64,000 nucleotides of DNA, taken from Phycisphaeraceae bacterium. GTDB lineage: Bacteria; Planctomycetota; Phycisphaerae; Phycisphaerales; Zrk34. The position numbers and the translations under genes are program-made. The stretch lies in NCBI GenBank assembly GCA_028282805.1, contig JANQHD010000006.1, positions 62,001-126,000 on the forward strand, in the 5' to 3' direction. The notes beneath the pieces are model-generated. The model searched no databases, was not told the origin of the DNA, and saw nothing but the letters and a program-made list of their open reading frames with translations. Position 1 is the first letter of the stretch. Every line of letters starts with the position of its first letter. Positions 34,955 through 44,720 of this stretch are shown here, piece after piece.

Positions 34955-37900
34955 TTACTCCTTCGCCGGGCCGACGCCGCGGGTATTGGTTCTGGGGTTG
35001 AGGTTGTTAATCTCAGCCGTACTCGATTTCGCGGCGGGGGTCATGCCCTTGAGCGCCGGCGTAGTGTGCGTGCGGTTGGCCGGTCCGACGGCGAGCAAGC
35101 CCTCGGCCATGGGGATCAGCAGCACGCCCCGTCGGACCTCGGGTGGGGCGATGACGTTTTCGAGGTAGCCGTGGGTTTTGGGCACGAGCAGGCGGATGCC
35201 GTCTTCTACGCGCTGGCCGTCGGCCTTGTTGTAGAACAGCAACGCCGCGTGTCGGCTGTTGGTGCGTTGGCGTTCGAGGTAGGGCACGAGCGGCCCGACC
35301 CGCGCCGCGGTTTCGGCGGTGAGGCGGTGGGTGGTGTACCGGCCGAAGTCGAGCGAGCGCACGGGCTGACCGGTTTGCGCGTCGACGATGATCAGCGACT
35401 GGTTGTTGTTCATGTTGCGCCCGGCGATGTACAGCTCGCCGTCGTCGTGGTTGAGCGCGGCCGAGATCGCGCCGCGGCCGACGACCTCGCGTTTCTGGTT
35501 CCACAGCTCTTTGCGCGTGCGCAGGTCGACCATGGAGATCGAGTCGTCGGCCCACACCACCGCGAGGCGCTCGGCGTCGAGCAGGAACATGCGGCGCAGG
35601 GCCTGGGCGCCGATGCGCGCGGGGCCGCCGCGGCCGTCGAGCGGGGTGATGCCGATGCCGACCGGCAGGCGGTAGACCACGCCGCGTTCGGTCCACAAGA
35701 TCGGGCTGTTCGGCTGGATGCCGTCGAGCCGGACCGTGCGCAAGCGTTTGCCGGTCAGCCGGTCGCACAGCCAGACGACCTTGCCCTCGTCGACCAGCAC
35801 CGCGACCCAGCCGCCGACGAGCGCCACGTGCGTGGCGGTGTGCCGGTTGAACCAGCGCCGCCAGAGCACCGCGCCGGTGTGCGCGTCGACCGCCACGAGC
35901 ACGTCGCACATGGCGTCCGCGTCCCAGAAGCGCTCGGCGTACACGCCATCGCCGTGGTCGAAGGTGTGGATGCTTCCGGCCAACGGGTATGGGCGGACCT
36001 GGTAGCTGCTGAGCAAATCCGCGTGCGGCAGCGGCCCGTTGTGCACCGCGGTGTAATCGAGGTCGGCCTGCCACAGGTCGCCGCCCTCGGCGAGGTCGAT
36101 CGCGCGCACCTGGTTGGCCGCGCGGTAGATGAGCGTGTGGCGGTCGACGGCGCCGCGTAGCACGCGGCGGCCGTTGATCACCGGCAGGTTGTAGCTCGCG
36201 GCCGCCGGCAACTGCACGCGCCACAGGTCGTCGTCGGCCAGCGGGTCGCGCAGCTTCAGTTGCAACGACTTGTCGGCCGCGGGCACGAGCAGCAGGGCGT
36301 TGTCGCGCAGCGTTTGCACGTCGGTCACGTCGCCGATCAGCGTGTGCGCCAGCTGCGTGCCGGGTTCTTTGCGGTACCACAGCGTGGCGAGCGGCGGGTC
36401 GGTCAGCCGCATGGGCTGGTGCGCCACCGGTTGGGCCTGCGGCTTGCGCAACGACCGGGCCACCTGGGCGACGGTCCGCCCGTCGGCGCCCAGCGGCAGG
36501 TCGCCGTGGCGCTGGATCAGCGCCGCGGCGGTGTCGTCGGCTTGCTGCGCCCAGCCACGGTCGGCGTAGGCCTTGGCCAGCAGCAACGCCGCGCCCGACT
36601 CGGCGGCCGGGTCGCCGCAGCTGGTCAAACGCACGAGCGTCGCCTCGACCAGCGCGAAGCGGCGGAGGTGCGGCCGATCGGCCAGCGCCAGCGCCTCGCG
36701 CGCCGCGGTCAACGCCGCGGGCGCCGGCGCGTACATACGGGCCACGCGGCAGAACGCGTCGAGCCGGGCTTTGTCGGTTTCGATGGTGTGCACCTCGGCC
36801 AGCGCCGCCTCACCGCCGGCGACGAGCACGGGGTAAACCGATTGGCGGTGCAGGCGGAGCAGGTCGCTCAAGCGGCGCTGGGCCAGCGACGAGGCCAACA
36901 CCAGGCGGTGGGCGTTCGATTCGGCGACCGGCACGTACACCACCTCGGTGGTATCGACGAGTTGGCGGTAGGTCTCGGCGGCTTGCGCGACCCGGCCGGC
37001 GATGGCGTCGAGCTCGGCCCGGGCGAGCGCCACGCGGGCCGCCGACGTGGCGTCGGTCGCCAGCGAGGCCGCTTCTTCCAACAGCGCCGCGGCGCCGGGC
37101 CGTTGCGCGCTCGCCTCTTGTAGCAGCGCATCGATCAACGCCAGGCGTGCGCGTTGCACGAGCGTTTCGTCGTCGAGCGCGCTCAAGGCTTTGCGCAGGT
37201 CGGCGCGGGCCTGGGTGGTGCGGCCGATCTGTTCGAGGGCGGTAGCGCGAAGCAGCAGCGCGTCGGCCTGCCCACCGGCGACCTGTTCGGTGAGCAGCGC
37301 GATCTCGCTGCGCGGCTCGGCCAGCGCGACCAGACGCCCGAGCCCCGCGGCGTATAGCCGGCGGCCGTCGGAGTAGAGATTGCCCGCCGGGTCGTCGAGC
37401 CGATCGGAGAGCTTGATGAGCGTGGTGCGTTTGCCGGTGATCGCGTCGATGCGGACAGCCGACAGCCCCTTGGGCACGAGCACGGCGTCGGTGGTGAGCG
37501 CGGCGCGACCCGTGGCGCCGTCGACGCCCGCGGCCCACGCGAGCCGGCCGTCGGCGACGTGGTAGCACGCGACGGTGTCGGGCCCGCCGAGGTAGACGCG
37601 ACCGCCGGCCACGCCGAGCACGTAGTTCAGGTCGTCGAAGAACTCCGCGTCGGCGCTCGGCAGGGTGTGCGTGAGCCGGCCGGTCATGCGGTCGAAGGCG
37701 TGCAAGCGTTCGCTGTCGGCCGCGGCGATCACCAGGGTGGCGCCGACGGGGAACACGGCGTTGTCGGCCCAGCGCTGGTCGCCGTGCATCCATGGCGTGT
37801 TGGTGCGGTAGCTCGGGTTGCGGCGCGGGGCGCGCTCGTAGCGGCTGGCCCACTCGACGGTTTGCCGCTGGGTGTTGAACGCAAACACGACGCCCCGCCC

Positions 37901-39559
37901 GGTCGCGATAAACAGGCGCGGCCCGTCGGCGGCCAGCCCAACCGGGGCCCAGCGCGGCGCCGAGCCGACCGGCGCCGAGCAGAGAAAGTGGCGCGAGCGG
38001 GTTTCGCCGGTCTCGGCGTCGAGCATAACCAACAGCAGGTCGCCGTTGTCATCGACGGGCACCGCGAGCTGGTGGCCGATGCGCACCGGCGCCGCGAGCA
38101 CGCGTGTGGTCGGCAGCTGCGCCTGCACCGCCTGCGCCACCGCGGCGGGCTCGAGCTTGTCGGACTTGATCTGCGAACGCCAGATCACCTGGCCGTCGCG
38201 CACGTCGAGCGCGGCGAGGTGGTTGTTGTGGCCGGCTTGGGCGCTGCGGTAGCTCAGGCGGAACCGCGCCGAGCCGACGACCGGGCTGTTGGGCGGGCCC
38301 TGCTCGACGTGCAAGAGCAGGTCGCCGACCACCGCCAGCTGTGTGTGCAACCGATCGCCGAACAGCACCTGCTCTTCGTAAGTGTAGGGCCAGGGGGTAC
38401 GGCTGGTGCGACCCGACAGGTACACGGAAGGGTTGGGCTGCTTGTTTTCATCGGCGCGCACCTCACCGCTCTGCCACAGCGATCGGCCGGTGGCCCGGTC
38501 GACGGCGAACACGCGGTGGCCGACCTTGTAAAACAAGCGGTCGCCGGCGGTCACGACCTGCGCGGTCGGCAGCCAACGCTGCGCCTGCCAACGGCCGACC
38601 AGGCTGGGCCGGCTCTGCGGCCGTTGTGTGTAACGCTGAGCGCCCGTGGGGTGGTCGTACAACGCCCGGTGGACGGGCGCGATGTGTTGCCAGACCGACA
38701 GCCATGGCATGGCCCAGTCTTTGCGGTCTGGCGCCGGCAGCGACGGCATGACGCCGTCGGACATCGCGTTGCCGTAGGCGCTGGGCCAGTCGCGCCCGGC
38801 ATCGACCTTGTGCGTGCGCAGTTCGCCGATCGCCGCGGCCACCGCGCGTTCGGTGCGACGCACGCGCTCGCCATCGGCCCCGGCTTGTCGCAGCGCACGC
38901 AGCGCTTGCGCCGCTTGAGTGGTGTTACCGCTGCGCGCCGCGGCCACGGCGAGCCGACCCCACAACGCCGTGCGGTCGATCGACTCATCGGGGTGATGGT
39001 GGATGATCTTGTTGAGCAAGTGCGTCGCCTCGACAGGCCGGCCGGCGTCGATCAACAGGCAGGCCAGCGTGTACGCCGCGTCGTCGCCGTGGCTCGACAT
39101 GAAGTAGCGGTAGGTGACCTGTCGCAGCGCCGTTTCGTCGGTGTGGCCGGTCGCTGCGCCGTCGAGCAGCGAGGCGGCCTGGCCGTCGACCGCCAAGCGG
39201 TAAGCGGGCAAACCCTCGTCGCCCATCTGCCGGATCATCGCCTCGACCGCGTCGATGGCAGGCTGGTACAGCCCCTCGCCCTGCTCGGTCAGGGCGTGGG
39301 CGTAGCGGTCCATCACGTGTTGCAACAGCAGCACCGCCTCGCGGTATTGGCCGTGGCCGATGTACTCGCGGGCGCGGTTGAGCAGCGCGTCGGCCTCGCC
39401 GGAGGTTTCGATCGTGGCGCCGGCGCTGACCGCGGGCGCGGGCGAAGCATCCGGCGTTCTGATGATGACGGTCTCCGACATCGCCGAACGGGCGCACAAC
39501 AACACGGCCAGCGCCGTCGCCGCCACACCCCATCGCGCTCGTCGGGTCAACCGTGTCAT
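34955..39559 (-). CDS. Giant secreted PQQ-propeller/TPR protein
   Basis: This 1534-residue protein has a signal peptide (MTRLTRRARWGVAATALAVL). TPR-like repeats (EYIGHGQYREAVLLLQHVMD) begin near residue 65. PQQ-type beta-propeller blades follow (FYKVGHRVFAVDRATGRSLW; HLAALDVRDGQVIWRSQIKS), then a helical TPR middle (about 800-1010) and a second propeller region (VLVAVDAHTGAVLWRRWFN; LRTRKELWNQKREVVG). The domain order matches the 1686-residue gene at 45.8-50.9 kb, so they are distant paralogues; only that one has LysM. Both probably act as periplasmic scaffolds. No PQQ-enzyme catalytic residues were identified. Confidence 0.85.
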   Translation of the reverse strand: MTRLTRRARWGVAATALAVLLCARSAMSETVIIRTPDASPAPAVSAGATIETSGEADALLNRAREYIGHGQYREAVLLLQHVMDRYAHALTEQGEGLYQPAIDAVEAMIRQMGDEGLPAYRLAVDGQAASLLDGAATGHTDETALRQVTYRYFMSSHGDDAAYTLACLLIDAGRPVEATHLLNKIIHHHPDESIDRTALWGRLAVAAARSGNTTQAAQALRALRQAGADGERVRRTERAVAAAIGELRTHKVDAGRDWPSAYGNAMSDGVMPSLPAPDRKDWAMPWLSVWQHIAPVHRALYDHPTGAQRYTQRPQSRPSLVGRWQAQRWLPTAQVVTAGDRLFYKVGHRVFAVDRATGRSLWQSGEVRADENKQPNPSVYLSGRTSRTPWPYTYEEQVLFGDRLHTQLAVVGDLLLHVEQGPPNSPVVGSARFRLSYRSAQAGHNNHLAALDVRDGQVIWRSQIKSDKLEPAAVAQAVQAQLPTTRVLAAPVRIGHQLAVPVDDNGDLLLVMLDAETGETRSRHFLCSAPVGSAPRWAPVGLAADGPRLFIATGRGVVFAFNTQRQTVEWASRYERAPRRNPSYRTNTPWMHGDQRWADNAVFPVGATLVIAAADSERLHAFDRMTGRLTHTLPSADAEFFDDLNYVLGVAGGRVYLGGPDTVACYHVADGRLAWAAGVDGATGRAALTTDAVLVPKGLSAVRIDAITGKRTTLIKLSDRLDDPAGNLYSDGRRLYAAGLGRLVALAEPRSEIALLTEQVAGGQADALLLRATALEQIGRTTQARADLRKALSALDDETLVQRARLALIDALLQEASAQRPGAAALLEEAASLATDATSAARVALARAELDAIAGRVAQAAETYRQLVDTTEVVYVPVAESNAHRLVLASSLAQRRLSDLLRLHRQSVYPVLVAGGEAALAEVHTIETDKARLDAFCRVARMYAPAPAALTAAREALALADRPHLRRFALVEATLVRLTSCGDPAAESGAALLLAKAYADRGWAQQADDTAAALIQRHGDLPLGADGRTVAQVARSLRKPQAQPVAHQPMRLTDPPLATLWYRKEPGTQLAHTLIGDVTDVQTLRDNALLLVPAADKSLQLKLRDPLADDDLWRVQLPAAASYNLPVINGRRVLRGAVDRHTLIYRAANQVRAIDLAEGGDLWQADLDYTAVHNGPLPHADLLSSYQVRPYPLAGSIHTFDHGDGVYAERFWDADAMCDVLVAVDAHTGAVLWRRWFNRHTATHVALVGGWVAVLVDEGKVVWLCDRLTGKRLRTVRLDGIQPNSPILWTERGVVYRLPVGIGITPLDGRGGPARIGAQALRRMFLLDAERLAVVWADDSISMVDLRTRKELWNQKREVVGRGAISAALNHDDGELYIAGRNMNNNQSLIIVDAQTGQPVRSLDFGRYTTHRLTAETAARVGPLVPYLERQRTNSRHAALLFYNKADGQRVEDGIRLLVPKTHGYLENVIAPPEVRRGVLLIPMAEGLLAVGPANRTHTTPALKGMTPAAKSSTAEINNLNPRTNTRGVGPAKE

Positions 39560-39568
39560 CGCTTACCG

Positions 39569-41857
39569 CTACCGCCTCCTGCCAAACGACCACGCCAAAG
39601 TTTGTTCGAGGCCGAGCACGACGAGCACCGCGATCAGCACGCCGCGCCACAGCTCGGCCCGGCCGCCCTCGCCGCCGGTGTCGAGCACGTCGGCCGCCTG
39701 CACCAGCTGCACCTTAGCGCCCTCGAGCGCCTTGGCGACCACGCCGCGATCCATCGCCGCCAGGTCGCCCTCGCGCGGGTCACTGTTCACCGCAAACAAC
39801 ACCGGTTCGGTCGAGCCGTCGAAACGCTCGAGCTCCAACCGGTACACGCCCGCCTTGGCCGTGCGCGGGTAACGGAACACCATGCGCACCGCGCGCTCGG
39901 CGGCCCCGTCGTCGGGCGCCGCCGCGTCGCCGGCGGCCGACGGGTCGGGCCCGCCGATCGGCTCGGCGCCGGCCTGCAACGTGGCCGGGTCGCTGGCGCC
40001 GGGCGCGATCATCTGTGCCTCGACCTTGAACCGCGACACCTCGAGCGGGTGCAGCAGCGGCACGCCCACCGGCACGTTGCCCTCGTCGGCCGTCTGCCGC
40101 GCCAGGTGGCGCACCATCTCCAACGCGGTGATGCCGTAGCTCTCGTCGACCGGCCAGGTCGTCCAATCCCCGTCGGCGCTGATCGCCACCAGCACCACCC
40201 GGCCGTCGCCCAGGTTGCGCTCCACGATCATCGGCGAGGCCTGTTCGTCGGTGAGCATCGCGACGACGGTGGTGTCGGCGTCGCCCTCGAACGGCTCAAC
40301 CCGCCACCACTGAAAGACCTTCACACGTTTGATAAACGGGTTGTTGACGCCCTCGAACACGCTGACCAGCGGGTGGTTGGCCGCGAGGTTGGTCGGCGTG
40401 ACCCAGGTGCGTTCGGTGTCGTCGCCCGCCACGCCCAGCAACCGCGCCGGCAGCAGGCCCGCACCCTCTTCACCGAGCTCGCGGTTGTACAGGTCGTCGT
40501 CGATCTGGTCGCCGAGGTAGAACACCAAACCCCCGCCGGCCTCGACCCAGTGCCGCAGTGCCTGCTGCTGCTCGCCGGGCACCTGGTAGACGTTGCACAG
40601 CACGATCACCTGGTAGCGGTCGAGCGAGGCCGAGGCGAACTGGCTCTCGGTGACCACGGAGACGCTGTTGCCGCTGAGCTCGCCCTGCCGCGGTGCAACC
40701 GCGCGGGCCAGGTAGTACGACTCGCTGCGGTTGCGTTCGCTCGACGGGTCGCCGTCGACGACCAGCACGCGCACGCCGTCGCGTACGCGGGCGACGAAGT
40801 CGCGCGCGTTGTCCGTCGGCAGCGCATCGGGCTCGATCTCCGCGCGGATGTGCGTCGAGCCGGGCTCGATGAACGTAAACCGGAACGGCGCCGAACCCAC
40901 GCCGCCCGCGGGGATCGCGTCGATATAACCGAACTGCGGCGGCGCCTCGTCGGCGGTGAAGGTGACCTTGACGTTGCGCGCCTCGGTCGTGCCGTGGTTG
41001 CGCACCACGACCTCGAACCGGTTGCGCACGCCCGCGACCAGCGTCCGCTCGACCGAGACCACCGACTCGACCGACAGGTTCTCGGGTTGCGCTTCGCCGA
41101 CGTCGATGACCACCACGCCCTGCGACTTCTCGCCGAGCCGTTCGAGCACCGCGACGATCGCGTCTTTCGACTGATCGCCGACCACGCCGCCCCAGTCACG
41201 CTGGCGCAGGTCGGTCACGACGTAGATCGTGCGGTTGAGGTTGCCGGCCCCCGACGACTCTTGCTCCTCGAGCTCGCGCTCGAGCGCGATCAGCGCCCGG
41301 CCGAGCCGCGCCGAGGTGTCCGACGGTTCGAGCCGGTCGATCTGCTGGAGGATCGCGTCGCGCTCCTTGCTGAGGTACGCGCCGGCGAGCATCGGCGTGG
41401 TCGGCTCGCTGGTCAGCAGCAGCGTCATCGTGTCGCCCGAGCGCTCGTCGGCGGCCGTGCGGACGAAGCCGGCCAGCGCCTGCTTGGCGCGCTGGAACAC
41501 GGTCTCGCTGCCGACCTGTTGGCGGGTCGACGGCGAGTCGTCGAGCAGCACGATGCGCTCCATGTCGATCGACGGCGCCAGCGCCGCGGCCAGGCCCGTC
41601 GCCTGCCGGTACGGGCGCGACACCAGCAGCGCCAGCAATAAGATCGCCAGGCACCGCAACAGCAACAGCAGCAGGTGCTCGAGGCGGATGCGCCGGCGGT
41701 TGCGGCGGTCGGCGTCGAGCAGGAAGTTCATCGCCGCCCAGTCGACGACCTTGAACCGGCGCTTGGACAGCAGGTGGATGATGATCGGCGAAGCGACGCC
41801 CAGCGTGCCGAGCAGCAGCCAGGGGTTTACCGCGTTGAGGCCAAGCCAGTTGAACAA
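39569..41857 (-). CDS. BatA-like VWA membrane protein
   Basis: This protein has 762 residues from TTG 41857. GGAG lies 5 nt upstream and comes from the iterated-word repeat. The N-terminus LFNWLGLNAVNPWLLLGTLG and IIIHLLSKRRFKVVDWAAMN is the BatA membrane module. A second helix (LLLLLLRCLAILLLALLVSR) and a VWA domain with DDSPS (DxSxS MIDAS) follow. A GATase-like region (VRVLVVDGDPSSERNRSESY; VIVLCNVYQVPGEQQQALRH) and a C-terminal helix (GVLIAVLVVLGLEQTLAWSF) complete it. It lies downstream of MoxR and DUF58, the conserved order. An upstream ATG would add 18 repeat-encoded residues and is less likely. Confidence 0.86.
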   Translation of the reverse strand: MFNWLGLNAVNPWLLLGTLGVASPIIIHLLSKRRFKVVDWAAMNFLLDADRRNRRRIRLEHLLLLLLRCLAILLLALLVSRPYRQATGLAAALAPSIDMERIVLLDDSPSTRQQVGSETVFQRAKQALAGFVRTAADERSGDTMTLLLTSEPTTPMLAGAYLSKERDAILQQIDRLEPSDTSARLGRALIALERELEEQESSGAGNLNRTIYVVTDLRQRDWGGVVGDQSKDAIVAVLERLGEKSQGVVVIDVGEAQPENLSVESVVSVERTLVAGVRNRFEVVVRNHGTTEARNVKVTFTADEAPPQFGYIDAIPAGGVGSAPFRFTFIEPGSTHIRAEIEPDALPTDNARDFVARVRDGVRVLVVDGDPSSERNRSESYYLARAVAPRQGELSGNSVSVVTESQFASASLDRYQVIVLCNVYQVPGEQQQALRHWVEAGGGLVFYLGDQIDDDLYNRELGEEGAGLLPARLLGVAGDDTERTWVTPTNLAANHPLVSVFEGVNNPFIKRVKVFQWWRVEPFEGDADTTVVAMLTDEQASPMIVERNLGDGRVVLVAISADGDWTTWPVDESYGITALEMVRHLARQTADEGNVPVGVPLLHPLEVSRFKVEAQMIAPGASDPATLQAGAEPIGGPDPSAAGDAAAPDDGAAERAVRMVFRYPRTAKAGVYRLELERFDGSTEPVLFAVNSDPREGDLAAMDRGVVAKALEGAKVQLVQAADVLDTGGEGGRAELWRGVLIAVLVVLGLEQTLAWSFGRRR

Positions 41858-41860
41858 ACG

Positions 41861-41937
41861 AATCTCCGATCGTCGATGTCCGATCTCCGATCTGTCCGAT
41901 GTCGATCGCACACCGCAGATCGCAGATCTCGAATAGT
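41861..41937. repeat. Iterated-word element (GATCTCCGAT) between DUF58 and BatA genes
   Basis: The words AATCTCCGATCG, TCGATGTCCGATCTCCGATC, TGTCCGATGTCGATCG and CAGATCGCAGATCTCG iterate across 77 bp. On the minus strand, GGAGATTCG at its edge forms the ribosome-binding site of the TTG start at 41857. It shares its word with 19661-19770. Confidence 0.8.
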
Positions 41938-41938
41938 C

Positions 41939-42859
41939 TTACGCGCGCCGCACCGCCGACAGCGTCTTCTGGCGGAAGGCCAGGTAGCTGGACAGGGCCG
42001 CGTCGAGCGGGTCGGCGGTGGAGATCGGCACGTAGTCGATGCCGCACGTGGCGCAGCAGCGCCGCACGCGGTCGACGAACGCGTCCTTCGCCGCCAAATA
42101 CGCCTTGCGCAGCGCACGCGGCTCGGTCAGCAGTTCGCGCTCGGTCTCCAACCCCTTGAACAGCGTGTTGTCCTTGAACGGGAACTCGATCTCGTCGGCG
42201 TGCATGACGTGGAACACCACCACCTCGTGCCGGCGGTGGCGGAAGTGACGCAGCGCATCGGTCAGCGCGTCGATGTCGACGAACAGGTCGCTGACCAGCG
42301 CCACCATGCCCCGCCGCCGCAGCTGCTCGGGCAGCGACCCGAACGCGTCGGCCACGTCGGTGCGGTCGTCGCATTCGGTCTGCTCCAGCTCGTGCACCAG
42401 CAATTTCAGGTGCGAGGGGTGGCTGCTGGCCGGCAGGTTCAGGCGGATGTCGTTGTCGAACGTCACCAGCCCCACCGCGTCCTGCTGCTTGTTGAGCATG
42501 TACGCCAGGCACGCGCACAGCGTCGCGCCGTAGTCGAACTTGCTCATCGTGCGGTGGTCGTGCTCGCCGTAGCGCATCGACTTGCTGCAATCCAGCAGCA
42601 TGGTGCACTTGAGGTTCGTCTCCTCCTCGTACTCCTTGATGTAGTAGCGGTCGGTCTTGGACCAGACCTTCCAGTCGATGTGCTTGATCTCGTCGCCCGG
42701 TGAGTACGGCCGGTGCTGCGCGAACTCCACGGCGAACCCGTGGTACGGCGACTGGTGCAACCCCGCGATGAACCCCTCGACCACCAGCCGAGCCCGCAGG
42801 TCTAACCGGGTGATCTTGTTCAGGGTTTTCGGGTCGAGATACTGCTTAGCAGATGACAA
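41939..42859 (-). CDS. DUF58 protein of the MoxR/Bat system
   Basis: This protein has 306 residues from TTG 42859, with GGAG 8 nt upstream. It shows LDPKTLNKITRLDLRARLVV, SPYHGFAVEFAQHRPYSPGD, IKHIDWKVWSKTDRYYIKEY, EEETNL and a VWA-like fold with LLDCSKSM. This is the DUF58 arrangement, an intracellular adaptor of MoxR ATPases. The first 17 residues (MSSAKQYLDPKTLNKITRL) are mirrored at the start of the preceding, unrelated lipoprotein gene. A 33-bp imperfect direct repeat encodes both N-termini. The gene therefore seems to have regained its 5' end after an insertion. Confidence 0.92.
   Translation of the reverse strand: MSSAKQYLDPKTLNKITRLDLRARLVVEGFIAGLHQSPYHGFAVEFAQHRPYSPGDEIKHIDWKVWSKTDRYYIKEYEEETNLKCTMLLDCSKSMRYGEHDHRTMSKFDYGATLCACLAYMLNKQQDAVGLVTFDNDIRLNLPASSHPSHLKLLVHELEQTECDDRTDVADAFGSLPEQLRRRGMVALVSDLFVDIDALTDALRHFRHRRHEVVVFHVMHADEIEFPFKDNTLFKGLETERELLTEPRALRKAYLAAKDAFVDRVRRCCATCGIDYVPISTADPLDAALSSYLAFRQKTLSAVRRA
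42815..42847. repeat. 33-bp direct repeat, copy in the DUF58 gene
   Basis: This copy matches 43491-43523 at 29 of 33 positions. On the minus strand both contain AAGCAGTATCTCGA and CTGAACAAG. The two copies bound the 676-bp period that contains the low-GC gene. Confidence 0.85.
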
Positions 42860-42890
42860 CTATAGGCTCCAAATAGCATGAGGCACCTAT

Positions 42891-43535
42891 CTAATCCAAA
42901 GCAACTAATTCCAAACAATTGCCATGCACAAATACGTAGCTTTGACCAACTTCTTCTAAATACGGGCTAACACTATCACTATATTCATGCGCATCAACCT
43001 CTAAACGCACCTGCATATCGGCTGCATAGACTTTTTGGACGGTGAAGACGATGGCAACTTCATGCCAGTATTTTGAGCTGGATTCCAGAATTGGGGCGAT
43101 CTGGTCTCGGCTTGCTTTGATTCGGAATCGCACGCGATGCCGTATAACGAACGGTGCTGAAGAATGGACACCGGGATGAGCATGCAACAGCAGCATGTCA
43201 CCATCTGATTTGATGTCATCTACCCTGAGTATGGCTGAATATGGTACATCTTTTCTCTCGAACAACTCCTCCAACTCAAAAGAATATGCACGCAATTGTT
43301 TAGCAGATGCGGTTTGATGCCAATCAGTAAAAGCATCGTGTTTCTTTGCCAGTTGAGTAGCAATCGCTGAGTAATCTTGCTTTCGCGACGGATTGGCTTC
43401 GCCCCTATCCTCGCAGCCACCTATCAAAAACACCGACAACACAAATAGAACTATAACTAACCAACACCATTTGGAACTCAGGCGAATTGCCTTGTTCAGC
43501 GCCTTCGGATCGAGATACTGCTTGGTGTGGGGCAT
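42891..43535 (-). CDS. Inserted low-GC lipoprotein-like gene fused to a DUF58 N-terminus
   Basis: This protein has 214 residues. Residues 1-18 (MPHTKQYLDPKALNKAIR) copy the DUF58 N-terminus. A hydrophobic stretch with lipobox follows (WCWLVIVLFVLSVFLIGGC). The mature part (EDRGEANPSRKQDYSAIATQ onward) matches no family I know. Base composition changes sharply: line 42901-42960 has 22 G/C of 60, against 36 of 60 in 42121-42180. The direct repeats at 42815-42847 and 43491-43523 flank it. I infer horizontal insertion into the 5' end of the DUF58 gene, where the host start codon and n-region now serve the new lipoprotein. It is intact and probably expressed with the operon. Confidence 0.75.
   Translation of the reverse strand: MPHTKQYLDPKALNKAIRLSSKWCWLVIVLFVLSVFLIGGCEDRGEANPSRKQDYSAIATQLAKKHDAFTDWHQTASAKQLRAYSFELEELFERKDVPYSAILRVDDIKSDGDMLLLHAHPGVHSSAPFVIRHRVRFRIKASRDQIAPILESSSKYWHEVAIVFTVQKVYAADMQVRLEVDAHEYSDSVSPYLEEVGQSYVFVHGNCLELVALD
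43491..43523. repeat. 33-bp direct repeat, copy in the lipoprotein gene
   Basis: This is the promoter-proximal copy on the minus strand. It has an ATG start (ATGCCCCACACC just upstream) and is probably the original DUF58 5' end. Confidence 0.8.
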
Positions 43536-43544
43536 GGGTTAATT

Positions 43545-43598
43545 TCAAATTTCGAATGACGAATGACGACTCCGGATTCCGGATTCCGGATTTCTCTG
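43545..43598. repeat. Iterated-word element (CCGGATTC, GAATGAC)
   Basis: TTCGAATGACGAATGACGAC is followed by TCCGGATTCCGGATTCCGGA. The unit CCGGATT is partly self-complementary. Related words occur at 53180-53195 and 61014-61052. Confidence 0.8.
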
Positions 43599-43602
43599 TT
43601 AG

Positions 43603-44682
<1,080 letters not shown>

Positions 44683-44720
44683 GTCACACTCCAGATGCGT
44701 TATGGTCGTCGCCTGTTGGG

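Noticed and set aside
41858-41911. Upstream ATG for the BatA-like protein
   Set aside because: It would add 18 residues encoded by an iterated-word repeat. The TTG at 41857 has a better ribosome-binding site and matches the family start.
42815-43523. Insertion sequence or transposon around the lipoprotein gene
   Set aside because: No transposase and no terminal inverted repeats; only an imperfect 33-bp direct repeat derived from the host gene.
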